A DNA stretch of 64,000 nucleotides from Rhopalosiphum padi (Eukaryota > Arthropoda > Insecta > Hemiptera > Aphididae): positions 41,205,858 through 41,269,857 of the forward strand of contig NC_083598.1 in NCBI RefSeq assembly GCF_020882245.1. The letters run 5' to 3'. The position numbers were made by a program, and so were the translations under genes. The notes beneath the pieces are model-generated. The model had not been told where the DNA came from and ran no database searches. It worked only from the letters and a program-made list of their open reading frames with translations. Of this stretch, positions 13,701-29,981 are shown one piece after another (the first letter of the stretch is position 1; every line of letters starts with the position of its first letter).

Positions 13701-16700
13701 TGACGCAGTTCGGTCGTACACTTCCTGGAACAGCACGGCCCGTCTCGTGTTTAGACGTGTGCACGCGACGTACATCTCTGTTTATATAATAATAATATTA
13801 TTATTATTATTGAAATTACGTTGAGATGTTGTCGCAATGCACACGCCTAGTTTCCTGACAAGAAATTCGTCTTCCCCCGCACCCTCTTCCACAAATAAAC
13901 GATATTTTTTTCACTGAAATAAGACGACTAGCAATACGCTTATTTATTATTATGATATGCAAACATTGCTTAGTTTCGATAACTTTTTACTCGTTGGTTG
14001 ACGTAGTTGACAAATACTGTCACGAGCTATTGGTTTCGTCTATAAATAAATGATATTTTCACATGTTCGGATTTTCCACGAATACGCCAAAGGGTTTAAT
14101 GAAATCCGTTTTGGGAAATCACTTATTTGACCACGGTATTTTCATTTTATAATGTTACGACGGTGCTTAAAATTGAAACCTTGGAATATCAATAGTCTAA
14201 AAATCCAAAACTTAAAAATTTAAACAATCGTTCAGAAATCTAAACCAAAAACGAATTAAAAAAATGATATCATTCAATGTTTAACATCCATCGATAATCG
14301 ATTATTTACGAATAATAATTGACAATTGTAATACGTATACTTGATGCAATCTCGTCTATATTGTACGAAGATAGATAAAAATTAACGTTTAATTTTATTG
14401 ATAATGACTGCAATAAGGTTATAAAGACTGAATTCTTTAAGAAAATCTTAAAATATCTATCTATTAATGACTTAACCTATTTCAAATCAATGTTTAAAAA
14501 ACATAATTAAAAAAAATAAATCTACAAAAACAATTACAATTTGAACAAAAAGTCCATAATTTAAAACCAGAAAATGAAATTTTACAACTGCAGTTATTTA
14601 TCATGATAAATAATAACAACATTAAAAACAATTTATTTACAAAACTCAAAAATAAAATTCAAAAACTGAAATCAAATTGATTATTGTATTGCAGATAATT
14701 GAGTAAAATAAATATAAATAAATTTTAATCAAATATCAATAAATTAAGTTTTACATTTGACAATGTTTGAACCCATTAACTATGTAATCGTGTTGTGTTC
14801 AAAAAAACATAAATCGTATATACAATCGAAAAATAAAATATTTAACAATATTTAAGACTCAATTTATTTTTTGGTGGGGGGGTGGCTGTCAAAATTTAGG
14901 GTTTGAGTAACTATAATTCACTTGCTTTTAATTTTGAATTTAAGATTTTTATCCTAGTGGTTACGTTAAACGTGTAATTTTTATGGAAGAATACCAGGCT
15001 TACATTTCGCACGATTTATCGATTATTTTTTTGTTTCGGTGAAAATATTTTGTATTTCTGTATTATATTTTAGTGCTAAAATAACTTTTTTACAATCTCA
15101 TATTGTAGACCTTATAAAAAACTAAAATAAGGAAAATAACTTTTGTAGGCCTCGATACAGCTAGCATGTTAAAGGAGAGAGAAAAATTCCACAACCATTC
15201 CTGTAATATTGTTACGTGTAGGTATAAATAAATATGCTTCACCACGATCGGTTGATGCGTGCAGGTGCTGAATGAAAGTCGATGTATACCTATAAATAGG
15301 TACAGACCGATTCAAAAATATAATAATAATTTTGAGCGAACACAATATTGCCTACCTATATATTAATGTTATAATATTGAACGTTTTCCGTACACAGGTA
15401 CGAAGTTAACCTACGCGCTTTTAATAATAATAATAATTATGGTTTTTGACGTTGTTCACATTAAAGAAATACCTACAGGTTTTCCGATACGGCGCACATT
15501 ACACAAGTGTAACACCAGTGGCGGCACGTGGAGATGACTCAGGCGTAATCACTATAATTATTGTTTGCGAAATTAAACACGCGATTTTGCACGACATTAA
15601 TGTTTCGACTAAAATGAAGGCACGTTAAAAAAAATAAAATTTTCTCCAAACTTTGTATCTGTATTGTACATATTAAGTTTTAGATCGAACAACACGTTTT
15701 CCATGCGATCGTACATTATTGTTATTGAATCGTATTAATAAATAATAGGCTTAACTTATGGTTATCAAATTATATTGTTTTTTTTTTTTATTATTTTAAA
15801 TAATCATAAAAATGTTATTGAAAAACAAAAAAGTTGCCTTTTAAAAAACATAATAATAAAAGGTAGACATGGCACATAAAATATAAATTTCTCAAATAGT
15901 AAAAAATATGAGATTGAATATTTTCAACTTTAACTTTAAAATTATTTCCAGATGTCTAGAAAATTGTTTATTTTTATTTTATTAATAAAAGTAAGAAGTA
16001 AAGAATGATAATAATTTATAAACCAATTTTCAGGAATTTATTTCACCTAATATTTTAATAGTTAACACTCATGTCAATTTGTTTTATATATATTATAGAT
16101 TATCGTTTGAATTTTTCAAAACTACATTATCTAATACATTTTACAGTAATACATTTAATAAGAATATAATCAAAATCATTTAATGTATGTGTAAATTATA
16201 AAAATGATAATTTTTTTGCGAATACTTTGTGGGTAAAAATAATTCGACATTAATAGATTGAGGAATCGAACGTCGAGTAGAAGAATTATTTAAATAACTC
16301 ATTTTTCGATGATGGAGAATTATTAAAGAAAATATATCAACAATCGTACTGTTATACCGAACGGAATCGTTTTTATTTTTAATACCAAGATTTAAATCTG
16401 TAAACTTTTTATTTGAAAAAGCTCCAAATTTCGTTATATTACAGAAGGTTACCAGATGTGAGAAATGATTTTATTAGTACGCATAAAGGGGTTTTCAAAT
16501 AAAACTATAAAAATAATACGAAAAACCTTACATATCGTAAAACAATATAATTTTCTTGTTTCGTTCGATCACTAAAAGTATATTATGCAAATCGATTCGT
16601 TAGCATATTTCCGTAAATATAATATTATATATATTTATAATACATACTAAAGTAGTAAATAATCCTCATAATAATAAAATATAGAATATACAAAAAATCT

Positions 16701-19700
16701 GATGTGATAAAGTTCTTTTAAATTAAAAACCAAATATGTCCTACCTATCACAATTAATAAATAAAAATGTATTATGTATTATGGGTACGTCATATGTAAT
16801 GAATAGTTTATTAGAATAATAATATTAAGGTTTGCAATGAATATTGTTATTTTAATTAGTATGATATATTAAAAATAATACAATTTAAGGAGCTTGTAGA
16901 AACATCGTGTAGTTTTATTTATCATACAGGAAATACATAATATATTACACTGAAAACTATTCTTAAATATTTAATTTTATATTTTTAGTTTAATAGACAA
17001 GTTTAATATTATCACAAAAAATAACTAACATATTATATATGTTACTTAAGGAATATTTTTGAATATAATTTATACATATATTATAAATCATATTATCATA
17101 ATGATATCCAAGTATAATATGTCTATAAATTTGTCAATTTGAAGATAAACTTATAAAAAAAAAAAATGTACCTATGTATATCAATAATATTTTTGATTAA
17201 TAATATATATAGCTAGAAGCTATTGATGTCCATGTTTCTATAATAATTGGACATATTATTATATTTTCGTTTTGATGGATTATGTGTGTAGGTTTTTCAA
17301 AAATAAAATAGGATAATATAATGTTATTAGCCATAGATAACTGGAAATGAGTTTCTTGCATTATTGATAATTCGCTTAACAACTCGCACGAACCTCATTA
17401 AGTATAATAAATGATTGTTTATATATACCCTAACAAAAGTGGCTTTATTCCTTTATAACCCCCCACTTGTTTACACGACCGCTGTAAAATCTATACTGTT
17501 TATTTTATAGTATCGTTAATAATAATTACCTACAGACTTTTTTTTCTTTTATAGAAGTTTAGTGTTAATGATTTCGGTATTTAAATCACCTCATTAGTTA
17601 TTAATTATGAACAATATTTTAAATCAAGTTATTCAAACTCAGCGTTTCATGTGGTTATTAATTTAATTTTAAGATAAATATATATAACTTGAATCAAGCT
17701 TATGATTCTCAGTACGCTTCTGCTTTTTTAAGCAATCTAATGAGTAAGTGACTTGTGTATTTAGTATTATTTAATAAGTAAAATTGTTTTCGCAATCAAC
17801 AATATAAAGTACACTTTTATTATTTGTTTAATTAAAATAGTTAAATATAATCAGAACATTTATATCAAATTTAAAAATACCAAAAAAAGAATAAGAATCA
17901 ATGAATTTACTGTATAGTAAGTGTGAGTGTTTCCTTGGTCATTGTAAAATAATGGATGTATTAAATTTGAGTTCAATAATAAAATATGGCTTTACGTAAA
18001 TACTAATAAATAGCTTAAAAATTAAAATTAATTTATATCATCATTTACCTGTTGGCTGTTACTTATTTTTAAAATGCGAATAATTAGTGTATAATTAGAT
18101 AATTTAATTAATAGTGGAATGCTTCAAGCTTTTACGATTACTGTTTTTCGAATAATAACAAAATAATTAAAATTGTTGGATCAGATAGATTATTAATATT
18201 AATATTATACGTTTATTAATTATTATAATATCAAATGTCGTTACAATTTAAACTTCAAACGTCTATAAAAATATAATATCACTTTACGTTCAACCATCTA
18301 TTTATTTATTTTTTAATTTTGTTAAAAGAAATTTATTAAGTATCTTTTCATGACTTAGGTTTTAAAATTAAATAATATGTTATATATTATTTACTACTGA
18401 ATAATTAGTAAATTTTACGATTTAGACGACATTCATCAAAATTCTTCCTTCAAACACTCATGAAAAATTAATGTTGATTTACTCTTGTTTTTTTTTTTAA
18501 ATTTTATTAAGAAAATCTTATGACATCTTGTACTAAATTTTTCAACTTTTTAACCAATTTAAAGTTATGTATTGTTAATACAAAAAATAAAAACGTCAAA
18601 AATGTTAAATATCTATAAATAACATAGAAAAACCAAAATATTTTGAAAATAATAATATTTCTATAATATGTTATTAATTTGTTACCAGTAACGATTATTG
18701 AAGTTAAAGATTATATAATTTTCCTTCTATGAAGTGACTCCTGAGTTCAGAGTTCAGATATTAAAAAACATACATTATGGTAAAACCATAGTACATTCAT
18801 CGCTCTACTCAGAATCCTAAAATATTTAACTATAAATATTTATACGTTTTTAGGACATGAGATTTTTCACTATTGGTACATTCAATTTATAAATTATTTT
18901 GGTATCACAATACTTTTAAAAATTAGGTTATTATCACGGTGTTTAGACAACAGGCTTTTATTGTTTCATATTTTCTCATAAAAAAATCAAAATTTTTGAC
19001 AGAAAAATATTATAGTACTATACTAAACTTACAAAAAATACTGTGTACTGCAATTTGACTTCGATCAAACATGTATTTCAAACCACACGTCATATCATTA
19101 TTTTTTGTGTTCACATTATAATATGTACCTATGCGTAAGTGGGTATAGGTACGGAATGAAACTTTATTGATTAAGTTTTACACATTGTTTTCTGCATCGT
19201 TTTGGCTTCATACGAAAAGGTCATAAAATTAAGTATATTTAATAATATTGCATCTTTATATTATATTTTATTATACTGTATATTATTTTGTACTGTGCAT
19301 TTTAGTGATGATTATTTGGACATAAATTATATTATATAGACTATTAAAATACGTTTATCACTAAAATTAATTACGATATTTATTTGATTTCTTACTGGCG
19401 TATGCCATCCGCCTGAACTGTGTTAAATGTCAAGCATACAATTTAATTATTTGGTCAATAAACGTCTTGGCATTTGGCCATTCGCCTCGTGTTCCTTTTG
19501 TATGCGATGGCGGGGAAAACAAATTACGGCAACAATTTCAAAGTAGGCTCGTAGGTATATAATACCATGGTAAATGATAATGAAACACTTAGTATGTTAT
19601 ATTTTTTATAAATTGCTTCCTAAGGGTTTGGAGTCCTAGTGACCCGAGTCATCGATTTTTCCATGTGAATGTAAGCATATAGTGTAAAGGTAGAATAATG

Positions 19701-22700
19701 CTTTCAGGACACCGTGAACAATGGTTTAATGGGGGGCAGGTGTGCAACAGTGCTATAATATAATATTATATACGCGTATAGAAAAATATTAAAATTTACA
19801 CGTATACTTATGTTCAGTGACATTATATTTAAATACTAAAAGCCTTATAAAACATATTTGTTAACGTTATTGAAAATAGAATTTTCTTAATGGTATGTTT
19901 AACATATTTTTAGGCAAGAGGGGCGACGATATGCAACAACATACAAGTTTTAAACGATTACATTTGCGTGAAATCTATAATTTTAACTTGTAAAATTGGA
20001 ACTTACTTGGGCACTCAGTAAAATAAATGTACAACTAGTTTGTGCACACTACAATAATTTAATTTTATCTATCTAACAATATGGTAACTGATAATCATCG
20101 ATAAAAAGTACAGAAAGTGTTATTACATTTCTTACTATCAGTACATCTCGAGAACTTACTGAGTTTGTACATATATTTTAGGATATATTTAAAAATAATG
20201 AGAAATTTTTATCACGGAAAATAATAAAAAGCCAGTAAAGTAAAATCAATAAGTCGGTTCCAATAATAACTTGTATCAATATAAAAGCAAGTATTAATAT
20301 GCATTTTTAATGTATGTAGGTACTTTTAAAATTATAACAAATTATAATTTTAAAAGTACATTGATGCTGTAAAAGGTAACTGTCCGCAAACTATGTATCT
20401 AGTTTAAAGCTCAACTGCTCCCAAAGGAGTGGTAATTTTATACTTAAATAACTTGTCTTTTTGGTATTTGTGCGAAAACCAGTATTGCCCAAAATAAATA
20501 TATATTTAAGAGAATAAGACATAATATTATTTTACAACCTATAAATTTAGAAAGAAATCTTTCTGTAAATAGCATGTGCATAACTTTATAAGTTAGTTAA
20601 TATTTTTTTCATATTATTATTATTATTATTATGTTTACGCTGTAGCATTAACGAAACATAATTTTTTTAATTGTCTGGCAGGATTTTTATTATGTAAGAA
20701 TGTATAAAATGGCTGTCATATTAAATTATGATATTCATATCATTATAAAATCTCATTAATAATACATTTCTTCTATCGTGCATTCCTGTGTATTGATCAT
20801 ACAAACTCTCTAAGAAAATACTAAGTGTTTAAGCATTCACTTATTATTCCACAAGTGTGTAAGTAATATAATGTACACATTTTGTAAAAAAAAAAAAAAA
20901 TGTTGTACTTCAAATTATATTTGAATATAGTGGTGTGTTATTCGTAATATAATAATATTATTATTTTTGAAGAATATGTTAAATCACACAAACGTTCACG
21001 TCGTTATCACAAAGTCTCATGAAACTATCTCGAAACACTTAAGTCAATTTTTTATTCGAACAAATTTTCGACTGTTTACACTTAATATAATGAGTAGAAA
21101 ATAAAATACATTTTATATTATATGTATCTGATGTTTTATATTAAATATTCATACATAGTTAAATAGGTGATTGGTACCAATATTATAATTTATAGCATGC
21201 AAGAATACCTATTATACCTAAACATACTAAATATATGTAGGTATTTTGTAATACTTGAATAGATAAAAATGTATTTCTATTACTACTATTTATTATGTTA
21301 TTTACAGCATTAATCAACTTTTAAGAAATGTACTGATCATATATAGATAGGTAAGCATACGGGAAATAAAATGTATAATATGTAAGTGATGTCTTATCGT
21401 ATTCGTTTTTAAAAGTTTTACGTTATCAGTTTTTTAAATTTTACCATAATATTTTTAGATACCCATATTTATAATTAAAGTTAGTTATTACGTTATTGTA
21501 AGTACTCAATTATTACATAATTTATACACAAAATTTAATTTCATAAATTCGTGGCAAAAGCTTCTATTAGATGTGAACTACTCTTGTTAAATTTATATAA
21601 ACAGTAATTTTTTTAATAAAACATTAGTTAATTATGTTATAATTTCAGTATAGATTTTTTTTCGTGGACTTTTACGTACCTATAATACTACGATAGCTTT
21701 ATGAAATCTATATACAAACTAAAACAACATAAACTTTTAATGCTTATTTTATACTTTAAGAATTAAGTAATAAATGTTTGTATGTTATTGTATATGCAAC
21801 AATAATACAAAATATGCTTTGCAATTTGGATAAATATCAGATAAATGGGCATTACTTATCTGAATATTGAACAAGTGTGGTCATGTTAAAAGTTGTATTT
21901 AAAAAATAAATATAATAAACTGTATTTGTGTGTATTTAATAATAATGTACTTAAGACTTAACTACTTAAATATTATGTTTTCATAAATGTACATATATAA
22001 ATAAATAATTAAAGGAGTAATTTATTCAAAATAATTTGTTTGTCCGTAATCAGTTTTAAAATGCAGTTGTCAGTAAGACGCTTTAAACTAGGAAAATCAT
22101 ATGTAATAATTTTTATGTATATTTAATTATATAAATATATATAAATCATGCAAATTTATTAGTACTCCTCAATCTATTATATAAGTTTATCATAGATATA
22201 TATGCTTATAAAAATATGTATCAATACATTAAAGACTACGTTAGTACTACAGTGTTTGTGGTTATAATATATAATATATCATACAGTTCATATAGCAGAT
22301 TCCAAACAACTATACAATGTAACAAGATTTGTGTTTTGAATTTTAAAACGTCATCTATAAGGGATTCTCAATATTCAGTCGTATATTAGTACCTATTATG
22401 TTTGTCTATATGTGTACACTGGATGGTTCTTTTAAGAATAAACACTCAACAATTATTAAGGTTTTTGAAAATAGTTTTTTTTCTTACATACTTAATTTAA
22501 ACTTTAAGACCATGATGTATAAAACAACATTTTTGAAAAATATATTACTTATATAATTATATTATATTTATATATATATTTAATTTTATATTTTGATTAC
22601 AATTTATTTTTGTACTTGAAAATCGTATTTCAAACGACTAGTTAGAAAGTTCTAAGTACCAATATGGCAGCATTGTACATTTGTACTACTTCAATCTATT

Positions 22701-25700
22701 CCTTTAAACTTTAAACTGTAAATACTTATAAAGTTATATAACTACCAGATACTTTTTATTAACTACTTGTAAAAATACGAATTTCGTATAAACTTGTACA
22801 AAATTCTATGCAAAATAATATATTGTTTGAAATATGAAATAAAAACACATACTGAGAATTCAAAAAAGTATAAACCATAAAAAAATTGTGAATTATACAA
22901 TATTTTATCAACAATTGCGTCTTATACTCGTATATAATAAAATTCCAGATTATGTAAAAAAAAAACTTCAAAAATATTGTTAATTTTCGAGATGATGAGT
23001 GTTTACTGTAAAAAGAATTACTTAGTATATATTTGTAGTAGTGAAAGACATTTTTCTTTGTGACTTGAGTTATGTATTATATATTTAATCATTGTTATTT
23101 TCTTTATTTGAAAATTGTGTAGTACCAAAACTAATAGATATGCCTTTGGGAATAATCAATATTATCTCGTGCTGGAAGTTGTCAGACTAAATTACGTCGA
23201 GGTCGAGCACTCGAGCTAGTATCTTGATGAGTTATTTGTTTACTTGTTAAAAAAAAGTCAGAAATATGGCTCCAATCTGAAATTACTCCTTCTCACGTGA
23301 GTCAAAATGATTTCTTAATTTATAAAAGGACAGATGCATACAAAAAAAAAACATTTTTTAACTAAAAAAACGGATTATTAGGATAAAGTTAGAAAAAAGA
23401 ATACTTAAAATTATGATATAAAACTAATTAAATATTCAATAATAATATTAGTTGAATTTCAAATGGCAAAGCAAAAATCGTAATTTGTCGCTAATTGAAT
23501 CTAAGTTTTAAAATACTCTACAGTAACCATATTTTATGTACCTATTTATAATTTTAAATTACAGATTTTTATTTTTTTTTCGATACTGAAAATTAATTTT
23601 TACTCACTAATGAAATGATCAGGTCGTATTATTAATATTTGTGATTGAACTAATAATAATGTATATATGTGAATATATTAATAATCGTTTTGCTGGTATT
23701 TTACACGAAACTAAATAATTTGTTTAGTTTTGATTAGATATGAAAATACTAGACGTTGTACTCAGAATAACTATTGTTCAGATATACGCAAGAAAAATGA
23801 AAAAAATATTCATAGTTACAGTAAGACTTAGCTATTACATCGCAATAAAATCACGTATGACAATATAACATATTGTACTATAATACTGTTCATTATCGTA
23901 GGATATTATGTGTGATTTCGTTTAATGCATACAAAATGAAAATACACAATATGTTAGCACTTCGGAACTAGGAAGCACTGAAGACTCGGAACAAAAAAAA
24001 AAACGTTTTAAACAAATGTTCTTAATTGACACTTTTTCCAGTATTTATTTAATAACAATAAATTTATAATCGAAACTTACGTCTTTTATAATAAAACATC
24101 CACAGTTTACACAGCACAAAAGCTCTTATAAAGTTTTTACCTTTAAAAAAATTGCGAGTTCACTGATCCCTAACAGTTTCTAGAAATCGTAAAATTTACA
24201 TTACATTGCTTCAAGTTAATTTATTTTCATATAGTTAAATTTATTTTTGTTTCATTTAATTTATTATTTGGTTTAATAGGTTTTAGACTTATAGACTTAT
24301 AGTGTTGTACATTTATTGCATGATGTTTTAAATATTTTAATTACCTACCTGTTATTTCTTTTATACTTTACTAAGCGACAATAACTTTATTTAGTTTCAT
24401 GTTTAAACTAAATATTTTGTCTATGTATATTATGTGTACCTAATAATTATTATGATTTTTAATATACAAGAACTATACCTTATATTTAAATCAACTGATC
24501 AAATCAACATTTCGATTTGTTTTGGGGATCTTTTAGCTTAGTCTACCTAGTTAAAAAAAAATTGTCAACAATTAAGCACAAATAAAAATAGATACTAATA
24601 ATATTTTTAAACTACTTGTTGACAAACAATTCATGTTTGTTGTAAATTTGGGATTTGTATTTGTATTTTATAACACGTCATAGCGTGTTTAAACAAGTCA
24701 AAGGAAAATTATACAGACAATTTTTAAACGTTATTAATAATAGTTGTTAATAACACTTGCATAACATTTGTAGGTATGTATACATTATTTTGTTTCTTGT
24801 GGACGAAATTCACGTGATGAGCTTAAATAAATTTCAAATCGAATAATATGTTTTAGCAGGCAATTAAATTAGGCACTTAAAAATAAAATGAAAAAACTAA
24901 ACGGTGAATTCAATATAATGACTTAAAGTTTGCATAGCGAATAAGGACAAACAAAAATAAACGATAACATAATATTTTTTTTATCGGTGTATATAAATAT
25001 ATTATGTATACATTCAATACATTTGGATGTTCAATTTTGGAGGACATGTCAACAAAATTCGAAAAATATGTTTTAAGTGCGATGTATGAAAACAGAGTTT
25101 ACCGAGCAATTGATGATTTTTGGGTAAACGTAAAAATATATAATAAAAAAAACCACGAATAACTCGACGTACAAATAATAATAATAATTGTGTGCTGTTA
25201 TTATTATTTTTATACAGGACATATTATTATGTGTACACCATGGCCCATATTTTTGTTCTAAAATATTTCGTGCTACACAAACGCTCAACATTTATTGCAA
25301 AATGTATACTCTCAGGAGTTTTTTCCGTATGGATTTTCGTGGCGTACACGAATATACATTATACACGTGTAACATGTATAATGATAACCGTAAGGTCCGA
25401 GTGTACATAATATTATTATAGCGAATAAGTCTCAAACCCACCTCTTCTTCCGGCGTTTTTGCTTCGTCTTGTTCTTTCTCGTCTAGTTTGTTCAACAGTT
25501 TGTCCTGTAAAAACAAAAGTAAAATGAAAACGTAAACGGATCGCTCGCAACTAACAAGTGGCTCTATACGAAACAAACAAAACATTATAATAGTCTTAGG
25601 TATGTGTGTGTGTATATATATATATCTATATAATATAACTACGACCGCCTTCGTCGAATAGGCCATCGTTCTACCACTATTATGTACGGCTGCGACGACG

Positions 25701-28700
25701 ACACGAACGCTCGTCCGTCCGAACGGACTGAGAAACGGAATATACCTATATAATATTATTATAATAATTGCAAAAACGTCTATTCACATCGATTTGCGAA
25801 CAACGACATAATAACACGTTGTATATCATTAAGTATTATTGTTGTCGGCCGGTGGCTGCGGTGGTATAGTTGCGGTGTCGGTGCACAGGTATTCGCGTGT
25901 CCCGATTATAATAATAACAATATTATGTTATTAGATCTCGTTATCTCATCTGTTGATTGTAGTTATGCATATTATATTGTTAATGTACATGTAATGTATT
26001 TGACCTGCGGGGCTCGTGTATTTCGATTTGAGCAAATAAACTTTATGACCGCCTGCGCGCCAAGACGCTATGATAAGACATTATTATAATCTTCGTCGAT
26101 GAACTCAAGATATCGACCAAATCGGTTCGCTAACCGTACGATAATAGACTCGGTGTTGTACAAAGATAATCGAAAAATTGTCTAGATAACGTAAAAGATA
26201 ATTTATTGAAATCGTATCCAATTCATGATATAGGTAAGGTAATAGATAACACTTAAAATAAAAAAAAAGTAGAAAAAATAAAAAAAATGATTTAAAACTT
26301 GCATCTGTAAAATAGCATTTTAATATTTTAAATTTAAGTTTAAATTTTTAAAATTATAAACACCATTACTCATCGATGTTACATTGAAATGGAGAATGAA
26401 CATTACAACGAAATAACTTCAGTAAAACACACGTAATAATGGAGATAAGTAAGGTAAGGTGAAAATAAAATAAAACAAATCGGGTATAGGTTCATTAGCT
26501 TTTGAGAATTATTAACTTCCTACACACGGAAAATTTTTAGTTATTTTTTAACTAACTAAGATACAAAGATAAATGATTATGTTTATCCGTGTAAATCGTT
26601 TGGATACAATTATCTAGACAATAAAGTCGACCGTGGAACCAATAGTATCCTAATTATATTATGATGTGACAAGTATACAAACAGTACCTATATATAACGA
26701 GTTTTTTTATATAACATCTGTTCTAAATATATTAATTTATCGGATTCGTGCTTTCGCTTTTTCCTAATTGAGCGGTTTTCTTATTAAAACCGTAATACAT
26801 TTCCGAAGTACCTGCCTCTATGACAATATACATCGATTCGGTCAGAAGCTAAAATAATGTATAATAATATATATAAAAAAAAAAATATTTTATATTTACG
26901 TTACATAAATCGTTCCGTTATGGCACTCGCGCCTATAAAATATTATTATGCATAATATCATGGCAGTCGACATGAACATAATATCATATATACTGTCACG
27001 GAGTGTCGAAACCGCGCGAGCGAGCTCGTCGGCCGTATCAAATTAATTGCTGCAGCACGTATATTATATATATACATGTATAATATACATTATATTCGAT
27101 CGGAAGCGAAGTTATTATAATACAATTATATATTTTACCGTGTTAAACGATAATGAACTGTCATAAATCGGCGGCGACGCGTTGTCTGTAATATATGTTG
27201 TTGTTGTTTTTTATTATTATTTATTTATTTTTTTTTATTTTTGGCCCCTTCTACGCCGCCAGAGAATTGGCCCCATTTTCTACACAAGGACGTGCGGGAA
27301 ACGCGAAAATGCGTTTTTTTTTTTCATAAGGTGTATGGTGAGCACACAACCGCACTATGATAATATGTGGACATAATATACGAATATGCGATTTACGTGT
27401 ATTTATACGTAATTTATAATAAAGCAAAACCGACGGGATATTATTGCAGACGATATTATAATCTCATATGTTATATAAGTAGGTATATATTTTATATAGG
27501 TAAAAACACACGGTTTATCGACTCGTGTTAGTCAGTACGTCGGCGATACTGGACAGCACACGTGTAGGTACCATGCGAGTTGCATCGCCGCCGCGATGTT
27601 GTTTTGAAAAGTATATTTTATTATTATACTAAATTAACAATCGTCATCATCTTTCGTCCGCCGCGTGTGAGGATTTGTTTGTTGAAACCTATTGAAAACA
27701 CGTCGCGTCCGTTTCGTTAAGTTTTGTTTTTCATTTCGTCGGATATTTATTTTCCACAACGCCCGGAACGAGTGCACTCGTTGTCTAGTGCGATGCATTT
27801 GAATGCGTTTCCCGTATCACAAATACTATAAGGTATCGGCAAAATCGTTATTTTTTCTTTCGTATTTGGGTGACTGGAACGCCTGACATTAAATTTTGTG
27901 GTCATGGTTTTCGTATCGGTGAATAATATTTTCGCGTCATGCCAAGGACGACAATATAGTATTATTATTATTATTATATTACCTATAATCGTTCGCACTA
28001 CGCGAACGTAACAAAGTATAGATTGGTAGGCTCGCTGCAATATAATAATTAAAAAAGGCGATCACAATACGAATAATGTGTATCTGATATACAATATTAA
28101 TATTGTGTTGTATAATATATCGTACCTATATGAGTATAACGATATAAAACACAATTTAAACGCTTTAAAGGCAAGCATTATATTATGATCTTTAGGTTTT
28201 ATTTTTATCAAAATTGATAACGATTATATAATTATAATATTATAATATGTATCAAATATTTATAATTAATTTTCGGCTGAACGTGGTACGAATAACAGAA
28301 TAGTACCTACTATTCTGTAAATCTAACTCCGAATAAACAAAATGCATTTAAGTTTCAGAAGAATTTGCCATTGTTGTTATTTGTGAATTTCCATTAGCTT
28401 TAACCTTGGGCGTAGAAGAGCTGGCGGGGAGATAAAAAATACATAAACGAAGCCCTGCAAGCAACGAAACGTTTAGTAATGTTTCCCATTCAGCTAACGC
28501 GCATTCGGTGGTAGATATTAATTTTTTTTTTTTTTTACGTTAAACACACTTATAACAAATAGTTCACGACATATATATATAATATATATGTATGTGTTTT
28601 TTTCAATTGTACTATTACCAACTAAATTGTGATATCGATGTTCTGTGATGCCAATTAATCATGGTGGCCCTAGGCATGATGGCATGCATGACCTTCACGT

Positions 28701-29944
28701 TATTTTGGGGTGAGTTCGACTTTTAAATGATGTAGAGCAAACTGTGAAACCACAATTTTATCGTTCAGGTAAAAATCCATTTTCCGCTACAATGACGCCC
28801 AGGGGTCGATGTGAAGGTTGTTGTCCAATAAACGAAAAAGAGGACATCGCTTTTTTTTCATACTCGAGGTGTGTGTGTGTGTGTGTATGTATGTGTATGC
28901 TGGTGTATGTAATGTGCGTTACGTATATGTGTGTATCCGTTTTATTATTTTTATTCTTATTATTATATATGTCACTAGAAAAAACAATAATAATCAAACA
29001 CAAAAATAATATTGTCCAGGAACAACCCTTTTCGTCCGAAACGCATATATATCGGTGACGATGTTTCCCTACGCAGAGCAAATATGATGCACAATTTGAC
29101 AACCGTGATCTATGTTCACGGATTTACAGAGCAGGGAAACTCCAAGGGTGCGGAGACCATAAAAAAGGGTATCATTTAAAAATATAATTTATTAAGACAG
29201 TTAAATAGGAGAGGAACGCTGAATGAGTTTCCTACTTTTATAGCGATTTAAAACGGTAAATGTTTGTAGCGTATTTACATCGAGGCGGTGTGAATATTAT
29301 AATAGTGGATTGGAGTCCTATGTGCGCATTTCCGTGGTATAGTCACGCAGTACTCAATACGCGTATAGCTGCTAAATATTTGGCTAAATTCATCGAATAT
29401 TTAGTGTCGAGAAGATTTTATCTATCCAAAATACATTTAATTGGATTTAGTTTGGGCGCTGAAATAGCTGGGTTCACTGGCAAGAATCTTAAAATCGGAA
29501 AACTTCCACGAATCACAGGTTAGTACATATATACAGTATCTGCATTTGTTAAATATTGTTCTGTATTAATTTTGTATCTACGTAAACACAAACATGACAT
29601 TTAAGTATGATACGAATATGAAAAATAATTACATATTATTCAATATTTATCTTCTAATGACACATTATACTTAAATTTAAAAAAATAATAAAACTAAAAC
29701 ATAGCCAGCCATTACCGTACAGTAAACAATGACTAGTTAAGTTGTGGAACTATTATTTTTAAATAATTAATAATAAAAAATATGTTCAAGTATTTTATAG
29801 GTATAATACATTACTTAACATAATATAACAGGAATGTATAATATTGAACTAAATACTTATCTTATAAGTTCTAAAAAAATATTTTCTCTTAAAATGTTTA
29901 TTAAATAATGTTATTGTTTTTTATCAAACATATGTTATTTTATT

Positions 29945-29981
<37 letters not shown>

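Larger units (their letters stand above)
4971..25441. other. RING gene intron 2 (about 20.7 kb)
   Basis: AT-rich, with no frame above about 70 codons. It contains the MITE at 11.0 kb, the hairpin at 20.3 kb, the exon-like segment at 9.5 kb and a (TA)9 run. GC-richer but unrecognised patches lie near 7.4-7.65 kb, 13.6-14.1 kb and 15.2-15.6 kb and may be eroded repeats. Confidence 0.5.

Noticed and set aside
27747..28040. 97-codon minus-strand frame
   Set aside because: It includes an Ile run from an (ATT)n tract, has no recognisable motif and no supporting splice context.
28758..29102. 114-codon minus-strand frame over lipase exons 2-3
   Set aside because: It is opposite two well-supported lipase exons and is dominated by His-Thr and Tyr/Asn runs from the GT repeat.
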